From Bacteroidota bacterium (GTDB taxonomy: Bacteria; Bacteroidota; Bacteroidia; B-17B0; Aurantibacillaceae): a stretch of 23,663 bases of DNA. The stretch lies in the NCBI GenBank assembly GCA_023433205.1, contig JAEZDS010000011.1, positions 1 to 23,663 of the forward strand, in the 5' to 3' direction. This document shows, piece after piece, positions 16,061 to 23,663 of the stretch; within the stretch, counting starts at the first letter, position 1, and each line of letters opens with the position of its first letter. The position numbers and the translations under genes are program-made. Below the pieces are notes generated by a model that was not told where the DNA came from, did no database searches, and saw only the letters and a list, made by a program, of their open reading frames with translations.

Positions 16061-17734
16061 TCACCTGGTAACAATAAATCTTCTGACATACTGTAAACTT
16101 CCCTCTTCGGCCTTTAAAAAATAAAGGCCGGGAGCCAGGCCAGGCACAGCTAAGGATTCGCCTCTGTCAAGACCTATTGTGTACAGGACCCTTCCTTCAG
16201 CACTTAAAATAACACATGATAACTTTGCCTGCGCTGAGATCACAGGCTCAGCGCCAGGATTCGGAAAGATCTTCAGCCGGGCATCAGGCAGCTGTTCTTT
16301 CAATGCCGTACAGGGAACCACACTCTGTGTAAACTGCGCGTAAGCGTAACAGCCATTCACATCAAGGCCTGTAACCATATAGGTTCCCGTTGCCGCCGCA
16401 GTAAAAGTATAGGTATTACCGGCAGGCCCTGAATTCCATGTATAAGTAGAGGCACCCCCGGCGGTAAGTGTTACCTTGTCGTTTATGCAGGCCACAGTTT
16501 TTGAACTGGAGATCTGAACTGTGGGATTTGGATTAACAATTACCAAAACCGTTTCAGTAACCGCGGCGCAGGGAGCATTCTGGCCTGTAACCGTATAGAT
16601 GGTGCTAGTGCCAGGAAATACGCCGGCTGAAGCTGTCAGGGCGCCGGTACTCCAGGTATAATTGGCGGCGCCTGTAACACTAACTATGGTGCTATCGCCT
16701 TCACATACCTCAACAGCAGAAGAGGCAGGTACCAGTGTAGGTGTGGTGTTTACACTTACTGTTACCGCGGCCGTGCCAGTGCAGGTGCCTGCTGAGCCCC
16801 ATACAGTATAGACCGTAGTTGCATTGGGACTAACGCCGGTTAAAGAAGCAGTAGCCCCTGTGGACCAGGAATACGTAGCGGCCCCCGACACCGACAAAAG
16901 AGCAGGACTGCCCAGACAGATCACTGAAGGAGAAGACTGAACGGGCAGTGAAAGTGTACTTGATGACTGCAGCATAACAGATTGTGTACCTGCGCAACCG
17001 TTACCTGCAGTAAAAGTAACGGAATAAGCACCCGGCACATTGGTCACCACTGTTTTGGTGGTGACACCGGTTGACCAGGAGTAAGTAACAGGAGAGGGAC
17101 CAGTGCCGCCGGCGGTTAAGGTTGAGGCGCCGTTCTGACAGATGGTTAAAGGACTGGCGGCAATTGAAACGACCGGAAAAGCTGAGGTGACTGTTTTTGT
17201 AAGCAGGGCGCTGCAGCCGGCTGTATTGGTTACAAGGCATGAATACACAGTGGTGGTTGGCGGAGAAACCGAAATACTGCCTGTAGTTGCCCCTGTTGAC
17301 CAGGAATAAGTATAAGCTGCGTTGCCGGGATTGTTCACCGTTAGTGTGATGGGCGCTGCACCAGGACAGGTGATGGCAAAAGAAGGATTGATCACTGTTG
17401 CCGGTGGAGAGAGTACTGTAAAGGTTTTCACAACCGGCACGCTGTTGCCTGAGTTATTTGTTACTACCAGGGTAACAGATTTTATGCCGGAACCACTAAC
17501 CTGTAAAGATGGATTCTGAACTGTAAAAGTAGTGGTGGGGCCGGAAACGGTGTAACTCCATGCAGTAGGGCTTCCCGTTGAAAGATCGCTTATTTGTATC
17601 ACTGAGCCCGAACATACAGGATTTGGGCTGACAGAAAAATCAGCAACCGGCAGGTTTTGCGAAAAAACAAAACCGTTAAACGACAATAAAGCCGCGTAAA
17701 TATTCACGGCAAAGGGTCTTGTAAAAATTAGCAT
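16061..17734 (-). CDS. PKD/Ig-like repeat protein, T9SS type A sorting domain
   Basis: This 557-aa secreted protein has a signal peptide (1-26, ending NGFVFSQ). A PKD-like module follows (about 29-108: ADFSVSPNPVCSG, TAWSYTVSG, GIKSVTLVVTNNSG), then five Ig-like modules of about 70 residues (110-185, 187-258, 260-328, 330-400, 402-472). Each has a near-invariant core strand YSWSTG or YTWSTG plus a cysteine pair. The C-terminus (487-557: LKIFPNPGAEPVIS, SAEGRVLY, APGLYFLKA, YVRRFIVTR) is a type A sorting domain, so it should be exported by T9SS and attached to or released from the surface. It is monocistronic. Its last Ig module and sorting domain resemble those of the two tandem genes at 18419-22833, suggesting shared ancestry or domain shuffling. 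Binding target unknown. Confidence 0.87.
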   Translation of the reverse strand: MLIFTRPFAVNIYAALLSFNGFVFSQNLPVADFSVSPNPVCSGSVIQISDLSTGSPTAWSYTVSGPTTTFTVQNPSLQVSGSGIKSVTLVVTNNSGNSVPVVKTFTVLSPPATVINPSFAITCPGAAPITLTVNNPGNAAYTYSWSTGATTGSISVSPPTTTVYSCLVTNTAGCSALLTKTVTSAFPVVSIAASPLTICQNGASTLTAGGTGPSPVTYSWSTGVTTKTVVTNVPGAYSVTFTAGNGCAGTQSVMLQSSSTLSLPVQSSPSVICLGSPALLSVSGAATYSWSTGATASLTGVSPNATTVYTVWGSAGTCTGTAAVTVSVNTTPTLVPASSAVEVCEGDSTIVSVTGAANYTWSTGALTASAGVFPGTSTIYTVTGQNAPCAAVTETVLVIVNPNPTVQISSSKTVACINDKVTLTAGGASTYTWNSGPAGNTYTFTAAATGTYMVTGLDVNGCYAYAQFTQSVVPCTALKEQLPDARLKIFPNPGAEPVISAQAKLSCVILSAEGRVLYTIGLDRGESLAVPGLAPGLYFLKAEEGSLQYVRRFIVTR

Positions 17735-17860
17735 GGTAAGTAGTATTGTTCTTTAACACTACCATACTAAATTCTGTATAGTTGGGTGAGGAATGATAAA
17801 AGAGCTATATAAGCGCGCTGTGCCTCGTCGCCCCGCGCAAAACACAGAACGGGAAATCCC

Positions 17861-17909
17861 ACTTCGTACCTCGTACTTTGCACCTCGTACTTCGTACTTC
17901 GTACTTTCC
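17861..17909. repeat. Seven tandem heptamers, consensus ACTTCGT
   Basis: Units in order are ACTTCGT, ACCTCGT, ACTTTGC, ACCTCGT, ACTTCGT, ACTTCGT and ACTTTCC. They are head to tail without spacers and end 2 bp before the stop-codon side of the 138-aa gene. Because 7 is not a multiple of 3, any frame through it reads as a periodic peptide, so open frames here are artefacts. Similar intergenic heptamer arrays (GTACGAA-type) occur in other Bacteroidota; function unknown. Confidence 0.85.
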
Positions 17910-17911
17910 CT

Positions 17912-18328
17912 TCAGCTTGTATGGTCCGCCACAATCACCCATTCGCTGCCGATCATTCTCCAGAGCAGGGTAAAATGGCCGCCAGTTGGTTTCTCTTTTG
18001 TGAGCTGCCACTTACCTATCACGTAAACGGCATCTTTTGCCAACTCTGAGACTTCAATCAGGGTAAAATTTAAAGTTCCCATGGCCTCTTTACCGGGATA
18101 GGCCTTTTTATAATTCTCAAGGGTTTGTTGCCAGCCGTAGGTAATTCCTCTGCTGCCGATAAACTTCAGACTGTCGTGTTTCCAGTAATGGCTCATAAAC
18201 GAGGAAATGTCGCCCCGGTTCCAGGCCTGTTCCTGCGCCTGCATGTTAAATCTGATCTGTTGTTCTGCCTTCTGCCCTGTAACTATAATGGAAAAAAGCA
18301 GCGAAGCGAAAAGTAAAAATGTTCTCAT
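17912..18328 (-). CDS. Exported NTF2-like (DUF4440/SnoaL-type) protein
   Basis: This 138-aa protein has a signal peptide (1-18, MRTFLLFASLLFSIIVTGQ). The remainder is a single cone-shaped NTF2-like domain: an N-terminal helix with AQEQAWNRGDISSFMSHYW, then DSLKFIGSRGITYGW, TLENYKKAYP, MGTLNFTLIEV, AVYVIGKWQL and the terminal GGHFTLLWRMIGSEWVIVAD. This matches the common Bacteroidota DUF4440/YybH-like family, whose members bind small ligands or act as steroid-isomerase-like enzymes. No substrate can be named. It is divergent from the plus-strand pair, with 90 bp between the two ATGs, and ends at a heptamer array. Confidence 0.88.
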   Translation of the reverse strand: MRTFLLFASLLFSIIVTGQKAEQQIRFNMQAQEQAWNRGDISSFMSHYWKHDSLKFIGSRGITYGWQQTLENYKKAYPGKEAMGTLNFTLIEVSELAKDAVYVIGKWQLTKEKPTGGHFTLLWRMIGSEWVIVADHTS

Positions 18329-18380
18329 TATTGATGTATAAATCTACCATAAACGTAACAATTATTGAGGACCTGAGGGG

Positions 18381-18477
18381 CTGGCATGGCTTTTTCTTAT
18401 ATAGGGTACATCTTTAAAATGAGAACGGCCAGCCTGATAGTTATTTTTCTGATTTGCTCTCTTAACGCGAGATCGCA
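18381..18477 (+). repeat. 97-bp leader plus signal-peptide repeat, copy 1
   Basis: It matches 20663-20759 at 93 of 97 positions without gaps. It covers an 11-codon in-frame leader (MAFSYIGYIFK) and the start of the 751-codon frame (MRTASLIVIFLICSLNARSQ). Similarity stops abruptly after the signal-peptide cleavage region. Confidence 0.9.
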
Positions 18478-20641
18478 GAGCTGGATCTGGGACAGCGTGG
18501 TGGAGAGAAGAGCGAATACCCGTCTCTGCAAAGATCAGCTCAACAATATTTTTCTTTATTCACAAAGCGATACTATTCTCCAGAAACTCACAGCTAACGG
18601 TGCGCTTATCTGGCAGCTAAATTTCCCGCAAAATCTCAAGATCAAAAGTGTGACCTGCTCTCCGGATTCATCGATCTATCTCGTTGGATTATTTAGAGAC
18701 ACATTGCAAATAGCTACTCATAGTGTTGTTAGTTATGGGGGAGATGACATTTGTATTGCCAGATTTAACCAAAATGGCGCTGTTACCTGGCTAAAAAAAG
18801 CTGGGAGTAAACACAACGAAACAGTTGGAGACATCTGCATGAATGGAACCGATTTTGTGATCACAGGTTCGGCACGAGACACCATTCACTTCGGAAATAT
18901 TACGGCAAACAAACTCAAACATCAGGATTTTTTTGTAGCCAAGTATTATAATACAGGGCTCCTGCATCAGGTAAAGTTTGCCGTGGGTCAATTCAATCAA
19001 TACTATGGCACGGGTATTTCAGAGGGTTTTGAGGTTGAAACAGATCCTGCGGGTAATATTATTGTGCTTGCTGGCCTTCTTGGGAGTACAGACATCGATA
19101 CTTCTTCCATTTGGCAAATTGGTCCGAACGGAGACCATATGGGCACTATGGTACTAAAATTTGACATCAATCTTGCACTGCAATGGAATTACCTTACCAC
19201 CAACATCTTCACGCTTGCAAATAACCTAAAAGTAGATAAACAGGGCATAATCTATGCGGTGGAACGCCATAACTGGGGTTACTCTGACTACTCCGAAATC
19301 ATAAAAATAAGTAGCGCTGGAACTGTAATTCAGATTCTGCAACTGCCGAATACATTCAAAGATGTTGGCAATTACAGTGGCTATTTTAATAGATTTAATG
19401 ATCTAGTGCTGGACTCTTGTGACAACCTTTATTTTGCAGGAAATGTTCGGTTCTGGTCACATTCAGGTTCGCCCGGATTCTTTCACATGATCGTTGGACA
19501 GTATTCGCCACTCGGTAATTTAAACTGGATGCAAAAAGACTCTTCTTTCAGTGGTCGCGCAGGTGTAGCGCTGGTTTCCCTTGCTACCAACCATTGTTTT
19601 GTAACTGGGAATTTTAGTGATAGTTTAACCCTGAAAAATAAGTTAATAGCAACCGACACTGTTTTTCTTAACAACAACGATACTTTACTACAGGGAAGTT
19701 TTTTTGCCCACATTAAGACAACGGTTGGTTTGCCTACCAGCAGCACCCCCATATCAATGCAGACATTGTGCTCTCCTGGCAATACCACTCTGGCAGCATC
19801 CAGTGCAGGTGCGATATCCTGGTATACTTCTTCTTTGGGGATTGTTCCAGTTGCTCAGGGCCCGGTACTTGTGCTTCCTTCACTGGCAGTAGGCAGCCAT
19901 ACTTACTATGCCGAGGCGCGCACCTGCAGTTTTACCACAGGCCGCCTGCCCATTACAGTCACGGTCAACCCGAACCCAACAGTTACAGTTGCCGGGGCTA
20001 CTTTTTGTGAAGGAAACAGCTTTACGATTTCTCCTGCCGGTGCTAACTCTTATAGTTTCAGTTCTGGATCTGCTGTAGTTACGCCTTCGGTGAGCAGTTC
20101 GTATACTGTAATTGGAGAAAACAATAACTGCAGAGACAGCGCCATCTGTAACCTCACCATTTTGCCACGCCCTCAAATCAGTATTACCAAACCCGGCCCT
20201 TTTGTTTGCGCCGGAAAACCTTTTAGTCTCTCTTCTTATGGTGCAACCTCCTACACCTGGTCAACTGGCGCTTTTACGAGTTCAATTGTGACAAGTCTTA
20301 CCACGCATACCACATTTTCAGTTACCGGTGCCCATCAGAATGGTTGTATCAATACGGCCACTGTAACGCAGTTGGTGATGGATTGTACAGTTGGTTTGGA
20401 GGAGTTAGCTGCGGCGGCTGAATTCAAAGTGTATCCCAATCCCAGCAGCGGAAACCTCATCATTACTTCATCTTGTAATCGAACCATCTTGATTTATAAC
20501 AGTCTGAACCAACTTGTGAAACGTGTTAATGTACAAGAAGGTGAGAACAGTCTCGATCTGTCTTTACTCGACAACGGCGTTTATCTGCTTTACAATGCAG
20601 AGATCAAAACGCCTCCACAGAGGCTAATAATTAATCATTGA
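18419..20641 (+). CDS. Propeller/Ig-like surface protein, T9SS type A, tandem paralogue 1
   Basis: I start it at ATG 18419, which gives a standard signal peptide (MRTASLIVIFLICSLNARSQ) and the AT-rich TTTAAAATG context usual in this phylum. An in-frame ATG at 18386, preceded by GAGGGG, would add 11 residues. The N-terminal ~430 residues contain propeller-type repeats like SBBP proteins (DICIARFNQNGAVTWLKKAG, DFVITGSARDTIHFGN, DFFVAKYYNTG, LYFAGNV, CFVTGNFSDS). Three Ig-like modules follow (about 445-517, 518-586, 587-655), then a type A sorting domain (669-740: FKVYPNPSSGNLII, NGVYLLYN, RLIINH). It should be exported by T9SS and displayed or released. It is paralogous over its whole length to the next gene. 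Function beyond surface display unknown. Confidence 0.85.
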   Translation: MRTASLIVIFLICSLNARSQSWIWDSVVERRANTRLCKDQLNNIFLYSQSDTILQKLTANGALIWQLNFPQNLKIKSVTCSPDSSIYLVGLFRDTLQIATHSVVSYGGDDICIARFNQNGAVTWLKKAGSKHNETVGDICMNGTDFVITGSARDTIHFGNITANKLKHQDFFVAKYYNTGLLHQVKFAVGQFNQYYGTGISEGFEVETDPAGNIIVLAGLLGSTDIDTSSIWQIGPNGDHMGTMVLKFDINLALQWNYLTTNIFTLANNLKVDKQGIIYAVERHNWGYSDYSEIIKISSAGTVIQILQLPNTFKDVGNYSGYFNRFNDLVLDSCDNLYFAGNVRFWSHSGSPGFFHMIVGQYSPLGNLNWMQKDSSFSGRAGVALVSLATNHCFVTGNFSDSLTLKNKLIATDTVFLNNNDTLLQGSFFAHIKTTVGLPTSSTPISMQTLCSPGNTTLAASSAGAISWYTSSLGIVPVAQGPVLVLPSLAVGSHTYYAEARTCSFTTGRLPITVTVNPNPTVTVAGATFCEGNSFTISPAGANSYSFSSGSAVVTPSVSSSYTVIGENNNCRDSAICNLTILPRPQISITKPGPFVCAGKPFSLSSYGATSYTWSTGAFTSSIVTSLTTHTTFSVTGAHQNGCINTATVTQLVMDCTVGLEELAAAAEFKVYPNPSSGNLIITSSCNRTILIYNSLNQLVKRVNVQEGENSLDLSLLDNGVYLLYNAEIKTPPQRLIINH

Positions 20642-20662
20642 TCCGGAATAAGGAGAGCGGCC

Positions 20663-20759
20663 CTGGCATGGCTTTTTCTTATATAGGGAACATCTTTAAA
20701 ATGAGAACGGCCAGCTTGATAGTTATTTTTCTTATTTGCTCTTTTAACGCGAGATCGCA
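20663..20759 (+). repeat. 97-bp leader plus signal-peptide repeat, copy 2
   Basis: It is the counterpart of 18381-18477. The four differences change one leader residue (Tyr to Asn) and one signal-peptide residue (Leu to Phe); the other two are silent. It sits between the end of the first paralogue and the body of the second. Confidence 0.9.
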
Positions 20760-22833
20760 AAACTGGGCCTGGGATTCGCTGGTTAACGGCCACCAAATGC
20801 AAAGGATATGTCAGTTCGGCACTTCGACGTTATACACCTACACTGCAAGCGGAAGATATGTAGAAAAGTTAGATATCAATTTCGGGAGTCAATTTAAAAT
20901 TACCTTTCCCTCACAGGCGAAGGTCAAATCTGTAACTGCTAACGACTCCATCTTTTATGTTTTTGGCGACTTCAGTGATTCATTGATAATGGATGGTCAT
21001 CAGATATACGCATTGGGATTAAATGACATGTTTGTAGCCAAATATTCATCCTCGGGAATACTGAAATGGCTACAAGGTCTGGGCTCGAAAGGAAATGACG
21101 GTGGTGGAGCTATCTGCCTTCATGGTACCGGTTTCGCCATCACAGGTTTTGCCACTGATACTATTTACTGCCAGAGCCAGATTTTCCCAAAACCAACGGA
21201 GACAGCGCTTTTTGTCGCAAGATTTGATTCCCTGGGGTCTCTACAGAATTTAAAACTTGCTTATAGTCCGGTGGGGTCGTATGGATACGAGTGTGCTTCA
21301 GATCAGAATGGCAACCTGTATGTTTTATGTCAGCATACACATAATTTGTATATAGACACCGTGACAATATCACAAACCACCTCCTACACCCAGAATGTTT
21401 TGCTGAAATTCAATCAGCTGTTAACATTAGAATGGTACAATGTAGTTACGCTCAAGACATATTATAATAACGCCCATACTTTGAAAATAAGCCCAGCCAG
21501 CTTGGTATATTATATCTACGAAGACTATTTTTGGAGTGAAATCCAAAAGATCGACACCCAGGGGAACTCTCTAAATACCTATCGTTTTCCATCACAAAGA
21601 GGACCAATAAGAAGAATCCGTGACTTAGACCTGGACTCCTGCGGACAAATATACTTTATTGGAGACCAGCACTGGGCAGAAGGATACACTCAAAAACAAT
21701 CATATCATATTGCAGGGCAGTTAACAGATTCCCTTTCCGCCAACTGGCTCAGAGTTGACTCTTCCTTTAATTATTGGAAGGGGCGGCATGTGGCAGCTGT
21801 TGGTGATTCAACACTGTTTTTTGCAGGAGAGTTCATGCAGGGAGTGAAAATAAATGACTCACTAAAAAAGGCAGGCACAGGATATTACTTCGCTATTATA
21901 CCGCAGTTAAACGCGTCGCCAGAAAATATCACACCCGCAAATCAGCTTGAAACTTGTGAAGGACAAAATGTAACGCTCCAGGTATCTTCAATGGCATTAA
22001 TTGACTGGTATACTGATTCCAACGCCAGTACAACATACAGTACAGGAAGTCAACTGTATCTTGGCAGCCTCGCAGCAGGGGCCTATACATTTTACGCGCA
22101 ATTCGGACAATGCAAATTGCGCCCCCAGGTGCCGGTTACCCTAACCGTATATCCTACACCAGAAGTTAAAATAGCTGACACGGCCGTTTGTTTCAAGAGT
22201 ACGCTAACCCTTAATCCTTCTGGTGCCGGCTCTTACACATTTTCCTCAGGATTACCACTGGTTCAAGTGCTAAATGATACATCACTCACCATATATGGCG
22301 CCAACAGCTATGGATGTACAGATACAGCTATATGCAAAATAACCGTTTTACCACTTCCAAAAATTCAGATCACTTCTACGTCAAACTTTTTATGTTCCGG
22401 CATGACAGCAACGATTACCTGCACCGGAGCAGATTCTTTCACCTGGTCAGGAGGAGCGTTGTCGCCTTCACTAGTTATTTCCCCACTCGCCAATACGCAA
22501 TATTCAGTGCATGGCACTGCATTAAATGGTTGCACTAACAGTGAAATATATACTCAATTTGTGTATGATTGTGAAGTTGGTCTGGTAGTGCATCCAAAAA
22601 TAAAAACAGGAACCCGCATCTATCCGAATCCCACAAAAGGTTTGCTGTTTCTGGAAACAGATACAAACAGCCACATTGAGTTGTACAGCTCAACGGGTCT
22701 TCTGACGCTTCAAAAGGATGCCATACCTGGGGCATTCAGGCTCAATCTTTCCGATCTGACACCGGGCGTGTACACATTATTGGTGTCAGGTGCTATTCCC
22801 ACCTCTCACAAAGTAATTATTGAGCCAAATTAA
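20701..22833 (+). CDS. Propeller/Ig-like surface protein, T9SS type A, tandem paralogue 2
   Basis: I start it at ATG 20701 (signal peptide MRTASLIVIFLICSFNARSQ), leaving 59 bp after the first paralogue. In-frame ATG 20668 and TTG 20638 are possible but add a poor N-terminus. The layout mirrors the first copy: propeller-like N-terminal half (DMFVAKYSSSGILKWLQGLG, GFAITGFATDTIY, LFVARFDSLGSL, IYFIGDQHW, LFFAGEF), three Ig-like modules (about 410-484, 485-550, 551-624), and a type A sorting domain (637-710: RIYPNPTKGLLFLE, YSSTGLLTLQ, TPGVYTLLVSG). The mature parts have diverged widely while the 5' ends are almost identical. Probably co-transcribed with the first copy. Confidence 0.85.
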   Translation: MRTASLIVIFLICSFNARSQNWAWDSLVNGHQMQRICQFGTSTLYTYTASGRYVEKLDINFGSQFKITFPSQAKVKSVTANDSIFYVFGDFSDSLIMDGHQIYALGLNDMFVAKYSSSGILKWLQGLGSKGNDGGGAICLHGTGFAITGFATDTIYCQSQIFPKPTETALFVARFDSLGSLQNLKLAYSPVGSYGYECASDQNGNLYVLCQHTHNLYIDTVTISQTTSYTQNVLLKFNQLLTLEWYNVVTLKTYYNNAHTLKISPASLVYYIYEDYFWSEIQKIDTQGNSLNTYRFPSQRGPIRRIRDLDLDSCGQIYFIGDQHWAEGYTQKQSYHIAGQLTDSLSANWLRVDSSFNYWKGRHVAAVGDSTLFFAGEFMQGVKINDSLKKAGTGYYFAIIPQLNASPENITPANQLETCEGQNVTLQVSSMALIDWYTDSNASTTYSTGSQLYLGSLAAGAYTFYAQFGQCKLRPQVPVTLTVYPTPEVKIADTAVCFKSTLTLNPSGAGSYTFSSGLPLVQVLNDTSLTIYGANSYGCTDTAICKITVLPLPKIQITSTSNFLCSGMTATITCTGADSFTWSGGALSPSLVISPLANTQYSVHGTALNGCTNSEIYTQFVYDCEVGLVVHPKIKTGTRIYPNPTKGLLFLETDTNSHIELYSSTGLLTLQKDAIPGAFRLNLSDLTPGVYTLLVSGAIPTSHKVIIEPN

Positions 22834-22881
22834 ACCTTGCAGCACGTTAAGCGTCAAACCATCAGAACAAACAAAAAACCT

Positions 22882-23343
22882 ATGAAAAAAACACTGATGA
22901 TGCTGGCCCTGGTTGCAACAACCACACTGGCAACGGCGCAAACCGCCGGAAAAAAAGAAGGTAATGATAAGGCCCGCGCAGTAAAGAAGGAGCAGATGAA
23001 AAACATGAGCCCTGATGAGCGCGCCAAACACAACACCGAAAAAATGACCGCGAAGCTGGGCCTCACTCCAGATCAGGCCTCGCAGTGGCAGGCTGCAGCG
23101 CTGGAACTGCACAACAAAAACCAACCTCTGCGCGAACAAATGCAGGGCTCTACCACACCGCAACAGCGCGAAACCCTCCGCGGTCAGATGAAAGAGAACC
23201 GCCAGGCTTTTAATACAAAAGTTGAAACTTTTCTTACCGCAGAACAAAAACATACACTTGCCCAGGAAAAAAAACAACACCATGGCAAAAAATACCAGGG
23301 TCAGCACAAAGGCGAGGGCAAGAGCAAACAAAAAGGCAATTAA
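22882..23343 (+). CDS. Spy/CpxP-like periplasmic protein with two LTxxQ motifs
   Basis: Starting at ATG 22882 gives 153 aa with a signal peptide (MKKTLMMLALVATTTLATAQ); an in-frame TTG at 22837 would add 15 polar residues and is unlikely. The mature protein is all-helical and highly charged. It contains LTPDQ (61-65) and LTAEQ (118-122), the paired LTxxQ motifs of the Spy/CpxP family, between helices such as SPDERAKHNTEKMTAKLG and RETLRGQMKENRQAFNTKVE. A His/Lys/Gly-rich tail (127-153) may bind metal or acidic partners. Spy is an ATP-independent periplasmic chaperone in E. coli; Bacteroidota homologues (DUF4890-like) are less studied. It follows the T9SS pair by 48 bp and ends at a strong terminator. 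Confidence 0.85.
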   Translation: MKKTLMMLALVATTTLATAQTAGKKEGNDKARAVKKEQMKNMSPDERAKHNTEKMTAKLGLTPDQASQWQAAALELHNKNQPLREQMQGSTTPQQRETLRGQMKENRQAFNTKVETFLTAEQKHTLAQEKKQHHGKKYQGQHKGEGKSKQKGN

Positions 23344-23363
23344 TGTAAAAACAGTATAGAGGG

Positions 23364-23400
23364 AATCATACAGGGCCTTACTCCTGTATGATTTCTTCAT
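23364..23400. terminator. Intrinsic terminator between convergent genes
   Basis: AATCATACAGG (23364-23374) pairs perfectly with CCTGTATGATT (23383-23393) around an 8-nt loop and is followed by TCTTCATTAAA. It lies 21 bp after the plus-strand stop at 23343 and 30 bp from the minus-strand stop at 23423. It should stop the plus-strand transcript and may serve both directions. Confidence 0.8.
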
Positions 23401-23422
23401 TAAATCGTTGCCCAGGCCTGCA

Positions 23423-23663
23423 TCAGCGGGTGCTATACCTCACCGACATTTTTATCCCCAGGTTGTTTTTAATGTCAGCGCCTGAATAAGCACCATACCT
23501 GCAATAAACGCCGGCACCAATACCCAGGTAGGCTACATTCAAATAATTTATCTTCAGCAAATTATCGAGATGCAGTCCGGATTCCAAAAAGCCCTGCTCT
23601 TTGGTTTTAAACGCCATACCAATGTGTTTCTGCGGGTTGCTGAGAGTACCAAAACCCATGTTG
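23423..23663 (-). CDS. C-terminal end of an outer-membrane barrel protein, probably DUF5686 family (partial)
   Basis: The frame is open at the right edge and ends with TGA at 23425-23423; about 80 residues are visible. They show the last strands of a barrel: KHIGMAFKTK, FLESGLHLDNLLKINYLNVA, LGIGAGVYCRYGAYSGAD, NNLGIKMSVRYS. The combination of FLESGL, DNLL and GVYCRYGAY recalls the C-terminus of DUF5686-type barrels that often follow a carboxypeptidase-regulatory-like domain. Family assignment rests on a short segment and is moderate. The methionine at 23659 is internal, not a start. Confidence 0.6.
   Translation of the reverse strand, partial: NMGFGTLSNPQKHIGMAFKTKEQGFLESGLHLDNLLKINYLNVAYLGIGAGVYCRYGAYSGADIKNNLGIKMSVRYSTR

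Noticed and set aside
15862..16071. Plus-strand open stretch, with 36 codons from ATG 15961
   Set aside because: It overlaps the end of the gene at 16061, has no recognisable motif or promoter, and is short enough to be chance.
17793..18026. Open frames through the heptamer array on both strands (68 and 77 codons)
   Set aside because: Their periodic peptides arise from the 7-bp repeat and they overlap the NTF2-like gene in other frames.
22786..23400. 204-codon minus-strand frame opposite the Spy-like gene
   Set aside because: Its Phe/Leu/Cys-rich translation is the antisense shadow of a Lys/Gln-rich plus-strand gene that has a signal peptide and family motifs.

Overview
The window is a chromosomal piece of a Bacteroidota bacterium, with no finer placement possible by eye. 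Five proteins end in type IX secretion system (T9SS) sorting domains (four type A, one type B). One protein is of the PorP/SprF family found only with T9SS. Two promoters match the Bacteroidota -7 consensus TAnnTTTG. No T9SS core gene (gldK-N, sprA, porV) is present, so the translocon must be encoded elsewhere.

Layout. (1) 64-716, minus: a HigBA-type toxin-antitoxin pair, toxin first, with a promoter/operator just upstream and a 22-bp perfect palindrome (20-41) beyond its 3' end. (2) 930-14783, minus: six genes with 4-bp overlaps or gaps of 2-4 bp, almost certainly one 13.9-kb operon. In order of transcription they encode an outer-membrane beta-barrel (577 aa), a six-module fibronectin type III protein (663 aa), a phage tail-collar/tail-fibre-like secreted protein (335 aa), a PKD/Ig-repeat protein with a type A sorting domain (1442 aa), a PorP/SprF protein extended by a coiled coil and a SPOR-like domain (487 aa), and a PKD-repeat giant with a type B (gliding-motility-associated) sorting domain (1108 aa). 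(3) 15203-15631, minus: a small secreted protein with eight cysteines, no known family. (4) 16061-17734, minus: a PKD/Ig-like T9SS type A protein. (5) 17861-17909: an array of seven heptamers beside an NTF2-like secreted protein gene (17912-18328, minus). (6) 18419-22833, plus: two paralogous T9SS type A proteins (propeller-like repeats plus Ig modules) in tandem. Their leader and signal-peptide DNA is nearly identical over 97 bp although the rest has diverged. (7) 22882-23343, plus: a Spy/CpxP-like periplasmic protein, then a strong hairpin terminator. (8) 23423 to the right edge, minus: the C-terminal end of a beta-barrel protein, probably DUF5686 family.

How it works together (inference). 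The window is devoted to building the cell surface. The six-gene operon reads as one machine. A barrel and a PorP/SprF protein sit in the outer membrane, the latter with a possible peptidoglycan tether. A type B PKD giant is the natural client of the PorP/SprF protein, as SprB is of SprF. A second giant is anchored through a type A domain. Two non-T9SS proteins, the FN3 rod and the metal-binding tail-fibre-like tip, are made from the same transcript. Such an adhesin or appendage locus combining T9SS parts with a phage-fibre module is the best candidate here for an undescribed system. Downstream genes add further T9SS surface proteins and an envelope chaperone-like protein.
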